From assembly GCF_010614725.1 (NCBI RefSeq), contig NZ_JAAEHL010000006.1, positions 186,001 through 250,000 on the forward strand: a stretch of DNA of 64,000 nt. The letters are read 5' to 3'. Below, piece by piece: positions 28,984 to 36,575 of this stretch (position 1 is the first letter of the stretch; every line of letters starts with the position of its first letter). The stretch is from Flavobacterium ajazii. GTDB lineage: Bacteria; Bacteroidota; Bacteroidia; Flavobacteriales; Flavobacteriaceae. The position numbers and the translations under genes are program-made. The notes beneath the pieces are model-generated. The model saw nothing but the letters and a program-made list of their open reading frames with translations. It was not told where the DNA came from and made no database searches.

Positions 28984-31263
28984 TTAATTTATACTGGCTT
29001 TGTACATTTTAAGTTCATCCCATGTAAATTCATCTCCATATTTTTCTTTTAAAGGTCCTAAAGATTCTTCCTGATAGAATTGAAAAGCTTCGCGCAAAGC
29101 AAGAATTTTATCATAAGGCAAAACATCTGAAATTTCGATTTTTTTTGCCTGAATTAACTTTACTAAATGAGTTTCTATAGTTTGAACTGTAAGCTTTCGG
29201 ATACGTGCTATATCTTCAACTGAATTCTTTTCTAACCACAAATCGTGCGTTTCCTCAACAGTCGTCTTTTTTGGGCCTTTTTCATCGTTTTTAGCGACTT
29301 TTTTTGATGAATACCTTGTCATGGGTTCATCGACCTGAAACATGTCTGCATTTGTCGTTTTAAATTCTTCTCTGATTTTTGAAACTTTCTCAGCTTTATA
29401 ATTTTTAATAGCAGGTGAAGTCAGTTTCTCTTTGCATACTGTTTCACGGGAAACCATTATTTCAATCAATAATCTTGCTTTCATGAGTCGTAAAACAGCT
29501 TTGGTCTGCAAATCGTCCAAAAAAGCTAATTCTTCATAAAATTCTTTTACTTTTTTAAATTTCTGAATTTCAGCCATTTTATGTAAAAGATCTGTAACAA
29601 GTTTATCCATTGGCTTGAAAAAATATTCGTAAGCAGCCTCTACCCTTTCTTTTACAAATAACAAATCGACTGTTTCGGTACTAAATATTTTATTAAGCTG
29701 AACAATAAATTTTTGCGAATGATTTGCCAGCCCTTCAATAGAATTTAGACTCTTATGAGCCCAAACCGAGTGTTTTCCTTTTTCTGATCCAGACGCATTT
29801 TCATTATAACTAAATCGGTGATTGCGCCATTCCTGTGCCAAATCTGTCCAGTTAAAACTGTTTATCAAATAGTTATGAATAAAATTTTTGGTTTCAAAAT
29901 GAAGCGAATTTTTTAAATCGTCTTCAGTAGCCTTATTTAAAGCATAATCCATTACATCCTGGTCATTAGAAATACCATTCATACGTATCGGAGAAAGCAA
30001 AATAAGCCCTTTTAAAGACGTTAAACGAGAAAGTGCCACATAGGCCTGCCCAGGAAGAAAAACTTGCGATACATCAAGCGCAGCTTTCTCAAAAGTTAAT
30101 CCCTGACTTTTGTGAACTGTAATTGCCCACGCCAATTTAAGCGGATAATGTGCAAACGTACCTAAAACCTCTTCTTCAATTTCTTTTGTGAGTTCATTTA
30201 TTTTATACCTAATATTTTTCCATTCGTACTTCTCTACTTCAATGGTTTTGTTTTCTTCCGGAAAATGAACAAAAATTTCTTCGGCTGATAGTGATTTTAT
30301 TACACCCATTTTTCCGTTAAAATATCTTTTGTCAAAAGAAAGATCATTTTTGACAAACATAACCTGAGCTCCAACTTTCAACTTCAGATTTTCTTCCACC
30401 GGAAATATTTTTTCAGGAAAATCCCCAACAATAAAAGGCTGATAATTATACACATTTCCTAATAAATCATTGATTGCCTGTTCATTGATTGAATCAGCTT
30501 TTGCATTATGGGTAGTAAGAGTAATATATCCCGGATTAAGTTTTAAATCAAAATCAGGTTTTACATATTGATTTAAAACCTGAATATCCTCAGGTGAAAT
30601 CGTATTATTCCGAAGATTATTTAAAACTGAAATAAAAACATCATCACTCTGACGGTAAATTTTAGACAATTCAATATAAAGAGGCGGATTATGCTGAATA
30701 ACATGCGAATGAAAAAAGAATTTTCCCTTATAAAAATTACGCAGCGTACGCCATTCTTCATCTCTGATTACAGGTGGCAATTGCAATAAATCACCAATAA
30801 AAAGTACCTGAACCCCGCCAAAAGCCTTTGTATTCTTTCGAACTGTCTGCATCATAAAGTCAATAGCATCAAGCAGATCTGCACGCAGCATACTTACTTC
30901 ATCAATTATCAGCAATTCCATATTACGAATAACATTACGCTTCACATTATTCATTTTAAAATGACGACGCAAAGATTCTTTATTTTCAAATTTAACGGTT
31001 TCTGTAAACTTTGAACTTTCCCCATAAGACGGAATAAAAGCAGAAAAAGGCAATTGAAACATGGAATGAATCGTAACACCACCTGCGTTAAGCGCAGCAA
31101 TACCTGTTGGAGCAACAACAACCGTATTTTTATGTGTTGTCGCAATGATTTCACGCAAAAGAGTCGTTTTTCCAGTACCGGCTTTGCCCGTCAGAAATAT
31201 AGATTTTTGCGTTTGATTGATAAATTGTAAGGTATAAGCAGCTGCTTCTGAAACGTTTTGCAT
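28984..31263 (-). CDS. PIF1-type DNA helicase with C-terminal HTH domain
   Basis: 759 aa. Walker A GKAGTGKTTLL at 26-36, TIHSMFQLP, Walker B LLIIDEVSMLRADLLDAID, VLFIGDLLQLPPV, and the distal helicase block AWAITVHKSQGLTFEKAALDVSQVFLPGQAYVALSRLTSLKGL are the SF1B PIF1/RecD2 signatures. The C-terminal 90 residues (ETHDLWLEKNSVEDIARIRKLTVQTIETHLVKLIQAKKI) form an HTH_40/RQC-adjacent type domain, which is common in Bacteroidota PIF1-like proteins. Predicted 5'-3' unwinding for replication or repair. Single gene. Confidence 0.87.
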   Translation of the reverse strand: MQNVSEAAAYTLQFINQTQKSIFLTGKAGTGKTTLLREIIATTHKNTVVVAPTGIAALNAGGVTIHSMFQLPFSAFIPSYGESSKFTETVKFENKESLRRHFKMNNVKRNVIRNMELLIIDEVSMLRADLLDAIDFMMQTVRKNTKAFGGVQVLFIGDLLQLPPVIRDEEWRTLRNFYKGKFFFHSHVIQHNPPLYIELSKIYRQSDDVFISVLNNLRNNTISPEDIQVLNQYVKPDFDLKLNPGYITLTTHNAKADSINEQAINDLLGNVYNYQPFIVGDFPEKIFPVEENLKLKVGAQVMFVKNDLSFDKRYFNGKMGVIKSLSAEEIFVHFPEENKTIEVEKYEWKNIRYKINELTKEIEEEVLGTFAHYPLKLAWAITVHKSQGLTFEKAALDVSQVFLPGQAYVALSRLTSLKGLILLSPIRMNGISNDQDVMDYALNKATEDDLKNSLHFETKNFIHNYLINSFNWTDLAQEWRNHRFSYNENASGSEKGKHSVWAHKSLNSIEGLANHSQKFIVQLNKIFSTETVDLLFVKERVEAAYEYFFKPMDKLVTDLLHKMAEIQKFKKVKEFYEELAFLDDLQTKAVLRLMKARLLIEIMVSRETVCKEKLTSPAIKNYKAEKVSKIREEFKTTNADMFQVDEPMTRYSSKKVAKNDEKGPKKTTVEETHDLWLEKNSVEDIARIRKLTVQTIETHLVKLIQAKKIEISDVLPYDKILALREAFQFYQEESLGPLKEKYGDEFTWDELKMYKASIN

Positions 31264-31302
31264 TGGGCAGATATTGAAAAACTAAAAGTATCGCATTTTT
31301 AT

Positions 31303-31346
31303 AAAATAAAAAAACCTAAATCTGTTTAGTTTAGATTTAGGTTTTT
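31303..31346 (-). terminator. Terminator of the OmpH-like gene
   Basis: AAAACCTAAATCT (31311-31323) pairs with AGATTTAGGTTTT (31333-31345); a T run follows on the minus strand. Confidence 0.8.
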
Positions 31347-31368
31347 AAATGGTTAGTTATTTTGGCAG

Positions 31369-31947
31369 TTATTTTTTAGCCTCTTCACCTTCTTTAGCAG
31401 GGGCTTTATCTGTTTTTGGTTCAGCTTTATACTTGTCATTCAAAGCTTTAACTATTTCTTTTGTAATATCATACTTATCTTCTGCATATAATACTGTTGC
31501 TGCATCACCTGTCCCGTAGATATAAGAATATCCATTCTTCTTACCATAATCTTTGATGAATTTCTTCACTCCACTTACAAGAGAATCCATTTCAACACCA
31601 CTTTCTTGCTGCAATTGTTGAGCTAAAGCCTGTTGAGCATAGCCTAATTGCTGCTCTCTTTTTTGCAATTCTGCACCTCTTTGCTGTGCCCATTGCTGAC
31701 CATTAGCCTGTGCCTGACTTTGAAAATTTGCTGCATCTTGTTTAAAGCGATTAATTTCAGCTTGAAGTTGTCTTCCTTTTTCTTCTGATTGTGCTTTGTA
31801 TTTTGCTTCTAAGTCTTTAGCTTCAGTGTACTCTTTCATTAAAACTGAAGTATCTACGTAAGCTGTTTTTACTTCCTTTACTTCAGCTGTTTTATTACAT
31901 GAAACAACCAAAACCGAAAGCGCGATAATTACTAATGCTTTTTTCAT
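31369..31947 (-). CDS. OmpH/Skp-family periplasmic chaperone-like lipoprotein
   Basis: About 192 aa from the ATG at 31,947, which starts directly with a lipoprotein signal (KKALVIIALSVLVVSCNK, lipobox VVSC). The upstream ATG would add 12 polar residues before the signal and is rejected. The middle is a long Gln/Ala/Lys-rich coiled coil (EAKDLEAKYKAQSEEKGRQLQAEINRFKQ, QKREQQLGYAQQALAQQLQQ), the tentacle pattern of OmpH/Skp. The tail is Lys/Glu-rich. Lipidation would tether it, unlike soluble Skp; that is seen in several Bacteroidota paralogues. Confidence 0.8.
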   Translation of the reverse strand: MKKALVIIALSVLVVSCNKTAEVKEVKTAYVDTSVLMKEYTEAKDLEAKYKAQSEEKGRQLQAEINRFKQDAANFQSQAQANGQQWAQQRGAELQKREQQLGYAQQALAQQLQQESGVEMDSLVSGVKKFIKDYGKKNGYSYIYGTGDAATVLYAEDKYDITKEIVKALNDKYKAEPKTDKAPAKEGEEAKK

Positions 31948-31983
31948 TTTCTGAATTCTATTTTTTTTATGTATGAAAGACAA

Positions 31984-32396
31984 AAATATAAAAAAATAAA
32001 TAGCATCAACATAAAGTTTAAAAAATGCTGTTTTTTAGAGATAAAAAATTTTCAAAACTAATATTTTTAAATTTTTCACAATACATAACCAAAAAAGCAA
32101 GCACAAAAAATTCAAGTCAAGAATATTTTCAAAGTTTTGTTTTTAATAATAACAAAAACGTTATACTATTTTTTTATATAATCTTGATTTAAAAATTTGA
32201 ATTCATAAAACGAAGAAAAACTCACAAAACAGCAGTAATTTCAAAGCATTATTTTTTTTTATGAATACAAAAAAAGCTATAAAATATCATTATTAAAAAT
32301 GACTTTCATAGCTTATGTTAGAGGTGTTTTCTCGGAAAAGACAATATAAGCCTCGTTTAATCAAAGAAAACATCTTAAATGCGCTTATTTTGCGTT
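31984..32396. other. AT-rich gap without a recognisable gene
   Basis: Between the OmpH-like gene and the methyltransferase. The only structure I see is an AAGCTAT/ATAGCTT pair around 32,272-32,312 with a 26-nt loop, too loose for a confident terminator. Confidence 0.5.
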
Positions 32397-33245
32397 TTAA
32401 CTGTTTTTTATCACGTAAATGTGAGACGAATACTCTTTTGTTCCCGATGCTTTTAAATTTGACTTTAAACCGATAAAAAAAGCTTTGATATAATTCATTT
32501 TTCCCGTTTTATATTTTTCTGATAAAAGGCTTACGTAAAACGAATCAAATTTCATCGGAAGTATTTTTTCTAACTTCATATCTACTTTTTCAAAAAGGAG
32601 CTGAATTGATTTTTTAGAGAAATGCCAAAAGTGAATCGGCACATCATAAGCTGCCCAAAAAGTTTGATAATGATTTGCATCAAACGATTTGTAATTTGGA
32701 ACCGCAACAATTAATGTTCCAGTTGGTTTTAGCAAACGCTTCAATTCTTGTATCTGATGTTCTAAATTTGGAACGTGTTCCAAAACATGCCACATCGTAA
32801 TTACATCCAAAGAATTATTTTCTAGAGCACTGATTTCTTCTACAAATGAAATCCCTTTTTGTTTTGCACTATTTTTTGCTCTTTCGCTTGGTTCTACTCC
32901 AATTGTCTCCCAGCCGTTATTTTTTGCTGTCAAAAGAAAATCTCCTGTCCCAGCACCAATATCCAGTAATTTACCTTTTTGAGGCTGTTCGGCATTAATT
33001 AAATTCAATTTATTCTGAAGCGCTATGTTTTTTACAAAATGATAGGCTTTTTCAAATAAGGAACGTTTGTTGTCTGTATGCGAGATATAATCTTCACTTT
33101 CGTAATACTTGCCTAAATTTTGCAATTCTGGCTGCGGTGAAGTAATCAGCATGTCTAATTCTTCATCATAATACAAATCGAAAATTTCTTTTGAAACAGA
33201 ATGATCTTTTACCGTAAGAAAGTGTTTTTTGTTTAAAACGTCCAT
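32397..33245 (-). CDS. Class I SAM-dependent methyltransferase
   Basis: 282 aa. The Rossmann SAM-binding motif I is LLDIGAGTGDFLLTAKNNGW, then GVEPSERAKNSAKQKG (acidic ribose-binding residue E), VITMWHVLEHVPNLEHQIQELKRLLKPTGTLIVAVPNY (motifs II and III). About 90 residues precede the domain (EIFDLYYDEELDMLITSPQPELQNLGKYYES), as in Methyltransf_23 proteins linked to surface polysaccharide or lipid modification. The substrate cannot be deduced. It has no close partner gene. Confidence 0.8.
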   Translation of the reverse strand: MDVLNKKHFLTVKDHSVSKEIFDLYYDEELDMLITSPQPELQNLGKYYESEDYISHTDNKRSLFEKAYHFVKNIALQNKLNLINAEQPQKGKLLDIGAGTGDFLLTAKNNGWETIGVEPSERAKNSAKQKGISFVEEISALENNSLDVITMWHVLEHVPNLEHQIQELKRLLKPTGTLIVAVPNYKSFDANHYQTFWAAYDVPIHFWHFSKKSIQLLFEKVDMKLEKILPMKFDSFYVSLLSEKYKTGKMNYIKAFFIGLKSNLKASGTKEYSSHIYVIKNS

Positions 33246-33318
33246 TTTTAAAATTATAGATATTTGGGTTTAATTTATAGCAAATCCTAAAAACGAAATT
33301 TTATCATTTTTAGGATTT

Positions 33319-33694
33319 TTATTTTTTGTTATTTGTTATTTTCCAATTGATCTTCACAGCTGCAATTTTATCATTTTCTAATCGAATATCATTCAAAACA
33401 TAAAAACCATTTAGAACATAAAATTTCTAATAGCGATCTGTATTTTTCTTTATTTCGTTTAATATCTCTTTCATGATCGATAACCCAGCCGTTCAAAATT
33501 TGATTATAGTTTTCTGTATTTATTAAAGCATCACAATACGATTCAAATTCCTGAAATGTTTCGTGACCAAATTGAATTGGATATTCATTATTCCACAGTT
33601 GCCACAATGTTTCTTTTTCTTTTTCTGAAAAACTATTTTGATGTACAACTTTTATTTTTTGATTTCTTTTTAAAAAACGTTTCACGTGGAACAT
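33319..33694 (-). pseudogene. Decayed GNAT-type acetyltransferase remnant
   Basis: The open frame starts in the parS-like site (MFHVKRF) and reads KIKVVHQNSFSEKEKETLWQLWNNEYPIQFGHETFQEFESYC, then INTENYNQILNGWVIDHERDIKRNKEKYRSLLE, ending at 33,389. Around 33,421-33,426 one extra A shifts the frame; restoring it extends the protein as FYVLNGFYVLNDIRLENDKIAAVKINWKITNNKK to a stop at 33,319. The restored tail resembles the end of GNAT proteins, but the region between residues about 60 and 70 lacks the acetyl-CoA-binding core, suggesting an internal deletion as well. The GNAT label rests on my memory of related proteins, not on an alignment. Confidence 0.55.
33679..33692. promoter_or_regulatory. 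parS-like site downstream of mnmG
   Basis: GTTTCACGTGGAAC, a one-arm variant of the palindrome GTTCCACGTGGAAC found eight more times on the other side of mnmG. Confidence 0.75.
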
Positions 33695-33700
33695 TTGTTT

Positions 33701-33766
33701 AGTGATCAGTATTCCAGTTTTTAGTTGGCAGTTAACTGAACACTAAAAAACTGAACACTGATCACT
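33701..33766. repeat. Imperfect 32-bp inverted repeat after mnmG
   Basis: Arms 33701-33732 and 33735-33766, starting AGTGATCAGT and ending ACTGATCACT, with internal CAGT repeats and a 2-nt centre (TTAA-type tip). It starts 7 bp beyond the mnmG stop and could fold as its terminator, or be an interspersed Flavobacterium palindrome. Confidence 0.65.
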
Positions 33767-33772
33767 ACAAAT

Positions 33773-35644
33773 CTATCTTCCCATATAAATCAAAAGCACG
33801 GAAATATCACTTGGTGATACCCCGCTTATTCTTGAAGCTTGAGAAATGGTTACAGGACGAATCTTGCTTAATTTCTGTTTGGCTTCAATCGACATGGATT
33901 TGATTTTATTATAATCGAAATTGTCTGGAATTTTTACTTCTTCCAAACGATTCAGTTTATCGGCATTATTTCTTTCCTTTTCGATATAACCCGAATACTT
34001 AACTTGAATTACGGCTTGCTCAACAATTTCTTCATCCAAATTATTCTCTTCGATATATGTGGCAACTTTATCGAACTTCAGCATATCCTCCAATTCGATT
34101 TGCGGACGAGAGAAAATTTTAAACATTTTATCTCCCTGCGAAATTGGGGCAGATTCTTTTGCTTTCAAAATTGGATTTGTTTCAGCAACACTTACACTCG
34201 TTTCTTTGAAGAACTGAACCATCTTTTCAGATTCATTCAATTTCTTTTCCATTCTTCGTAAACGAGCTTCAGAAGCTAAACCAATTTCGTATGACATTGG
34301 TGTCAATCTGAAATCGGCGTTATCCTGACGCAGCAAAGTTCTATACTCCGCTCTTGATGTAAACATTCGATATGGTTCTTCTGTTCCTTTCGTAATCAAA
34401 TCGTCAATCAAAACTCCGATATATGCTTCGTCACGTTTTAAAATCAATGGATCTTTTTCGTGCACTTTTAAATGCGCATTGATTCCTGCCATCAAACCTT
34501 GAGAAGCTGCTTCTTCATATCCGGTTGTTCCGTTAATCTGTCCTGCGAAATATAAACCTTCAACCAATTTAGTTTCCAAAGTATGTTTCAATTGAGTCGG
34601 CGGAAAGAAATCATATTCGATAGCATAACCAGGTCTAAAGAATTTTACATTTTCAAAACCTGCAACAGAACGAAGCGCTTTGAATTGAATATCTTCTGGA
34701 AGCGAAGTTGAAAATCCATTTACATAAACTTCACAAGTATTCCATCCTTCTGGCTCCACAAATAATTGGTGACGCTCTTTATCTGCAAAACGATTAATCT
34801 TATCTTCGATAGACGGACAATATCTTGGCCCAAGACTTTTGATTCTTCCGTTGAACATTGGAGAACGATCAAAGCCTTCTCTCAAAATATCATGAACATC
34901 CAAAGACGTATATGTCATATAACAAGAACGCTGATGCGTTAATGGAGAAGTCACATCTGAATAAGAAAATTTATTTGGCTTTGCATCTCCTTTTTCTTCG
35001 TTCATTTTAGAATAATCTAAAGAACGTCCATCTACTCGAGGTGGCGTTCCTGTTTTCATTCTTCCAGCTTCAAAACCTGCTTTAATCAAATCTTCGGTAA
35101 TTCCGATCGCAGCACTTTCTCCTGCTCTACCTCCACCGAATTGTTTTTCTCCGATATGGATCAAACCATTCAAAAAAGTACCATTTGTCAAAACAACAGA
35201 TTTGGAACGAATCTCCACTCCTAGTGAAGTTCTAATTCCTTTTATCTTTCCTTCTTCGATAATCAACCCTTTTACCATCTCTTGATAAAAATCAAGATTT
35301 GGAGTTGCCTCCAGCATCATTCTCCATTCTTCTGCAAAACGCATTCTGTCGCTTTGAACTCTTGGCGACCACATTGCAGGTCCTTTCGATTTATTCAACA
35401 TCTTAAATTGAATTGCCGTACGATCCGAAACAATTCCTGAATATCCTCCAAGTGCATCGATCTCACGAACAATCTGTCCTTTTGCAATTCCACCCATAGC
35501 AGGATTACAAGACATTTGTGCAATGTTCTGCAAACTCATTGTAACCAATAAAGTTTTAGATCCCAAATTTGCAGCTGCAGCTGCAGCTTCAGATCCAGCA
35601 TGGCCAGCACCAACCACAATAACATCGTATTTTTCTAAAAACAT
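33773..35644 (-). CDS. mnmG: tRNA uridine-5-carboxymethylaminomethyl modification enzyme MnmG
   Basis: 623 aa FAD enzyme that with MnmE modifies U34 of tRNAs. N-terminal FAD motif VIVVGAGHAGSEAAAAAANLG, SCNPAMGGIAKGQIVREIDALGG, the family signature GPRYCPSIEDKI, a second nucleotide region EGLYFAGQINGTTGYEEAASQGLMAGINA, and a helical tRNA-binding tail (RISGVSPSDISVLLIYMGR). Length and motifs are standard. In many bacteria mnmG (gidA) lies near the replication origin; here it is bracketed by parS-like sites. Confidence 0.96.
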   Translation of the reverse strand: MFLEKYDVIVVGAGHAGSEAAAAAANLGSKTLLVTMSLQNIAQMSCNPAMGGIAKGQIVREIDALGGYSGIVSDRTAIQFKMLNKSKGPAMWSPRVQSDRMRFAEEWRMMLEATPNLDFYQEMVKGLIIEEGKIKGIRTSLGVEIRSKSVVLTNGTFLNGLIHIGEKQFGGGRAGESAAIGITEDLIKAGFEAGRMKTGTPPRVDGRSLDYSKMNEEKGDAKPNKFSYSDVTSPLTHQRSCYMTYTSLDVHDILREGFDRSPMFNGRIKSLGPRYCPSIEDKINRFADKERHQLFVEPEGWNTCEVYVNGFSTSLPEDIQFKALRSVAGFENVKFFRPGYAIEYDFFPPTQLKHTLETKLVEGLYFAGQINGTTGYEEAASQGLMAGINAHLKVHEKDPLILKRDEAYIGVLIDDLITKGTEEPYRMFTSRAEYRTLLRQDNADFRLTPMSYEIGLASEARLRRMEKKLNESEKMVQFFKETSVSVAETNPILKAKESAPISQGDKMFKIFSRPQIELEDMLKFDKVATYIEENNLDEEIVEQAVIQVKYSGYIEKERNNADKLNRLEEVKIPDNFDYNKIKSMSIEAKQKLSKIRPVTISQASRISGVSPSDISVLLIYMGR

Positions 35645-35707
35645 TTTGTTTTATTATTCTCTAAAAACCGCTAACGCGGTTTTTAGAATTACATTTATTT
35701 TTCTCTT

Positions 35708-36174
35708 GTTCCACGTGGAACGTATATTTTTTTTTGTTTCAAGTTTCAGGTTTGAGATTTCAAACTAGAAACTTTAAATCACAAAACCCAAAGAAACGTT
35801 CCACGTGGAACGTTTATAAAATCTTCAATCTAGAACTTTCGAATAGAACTCTCAAAGCAGAACTCTCTCAAAGCAGAACTTCCAAACAGAACTCTCAAAA
35901 ACAAAATTCAAACTCATGTTCCACGTGAAACATTTTAAATATTTCACTCTAAAAATCCTGTTTTCAAAAATCGTTCCACGTGAAACACTACTTATTTACC
36001 TTAAAAATTCAAACTTTAAAATCGTTCCACGTGGAACGATTTTAATTATTTATTCAAACTTCCTATATAACGTTCCACGTGGAACGTTATATAATTTCTT
36101 TATTTCTCTTTTAAAATGTTTCACGTGGAACAAACTTCTATTTAAAAGTATTTAATTACTGTTCCACGTGAAAC
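35708..36174. other. parS-like centromere array, eight palindromic sites
   Basis: Eight copies of GTTYCACGTGRAAC: 35708-35721, 35798-35811, 35918-35931, 35973-35986, 36024-36037, 36072-36085, 36118-36131 and 36161-36174. Start-to-start spacings are 90, 120, 55, 51, 48, 46 and 43 bp. Two sites extend to perfect 30-bp palindromes (36016-36045 and 36064-36093). The core matches the ParB-binding parS consensus (TGTTTCACGTGAAACA in B. subtilis) with mostly the symmetric CC/GG variant. The last site overlaps the end of ybeY. No gene lies between the sites; short ORFs starting MFHVKH are by-products of the motif. Confidence 0.85.
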
Positions 36175-36575
36175 ATCTTCATCTTTTCTTCTTCCTTTGA
36201 TCTCATCAATTGAGCATCTTCGTCGCTCTTATCTTTATAACCACAGTAATGAAGTATACCATGAGCTAATACTCTTTTAAGTTCTTCAGCGAAAGAAACA
36301 TTAAAATCTTTTGCATTGTCTGCAACACGTTCGACAGAAACAAAAATATCTCCATTCAACTCGTTACCAACAGTATAATCAAAACTGATAATATCTGTTA
36401 GGGTATCGTGATCCAGATATTCTACGTTAATTTTATGAAGGTATTCATCATCACAGAATATATAATTTATTTCTCCTTCATTCTTGTTCTCTGAAACAAT
36501 AACAGCAATAAGCCAGTCATTGAATGCTTGCTCGTCTCCTAAAGTAAAATCAGTTTCGTAATTAAAATTTATCAT
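36156..36575 (-). CDS. ybeY: Endoribonuclease YbeY (16S rRNA maturation)
   Basis: 139 aa metal-dependent RNase. The metal motif is HGILHYCGYKDKSDED; the first two His are present, and the GYKDK version replaces the GYDH of proteobacterial YbeY, as is usual in Bacteroidota. TDIISFDY and NGDIFVSVERV are the other conserved blocks. The last residues (MFHVEQ) are encoded by a parS-like site. The start overlaps the stop of the DUF4175 gene by 4 bp, so the two are coupled. Confidence 0.9.
   Translation of the reverse strand: MINFNYETDFTLGDEQAFNDWLIAVIVSENKNEGEINYIFCDDEYLHKINVEYLDHDTLTDIISFDYTVGNELNGDIFVSVERVADNAKDFNVSFAEELKRVLAHGILHYCGYKDKSDEDAQLMRSKEEEKMKMFHVEQ

Noticed and set aside
35916..36155. 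A 79-codon plus-strand ORF starting MFHVKHF
   Set aside because: It runs through the parS-like array and its sequence is dictated by the repeated palindromes (MFHVKH, VPRETL, VPRGT).
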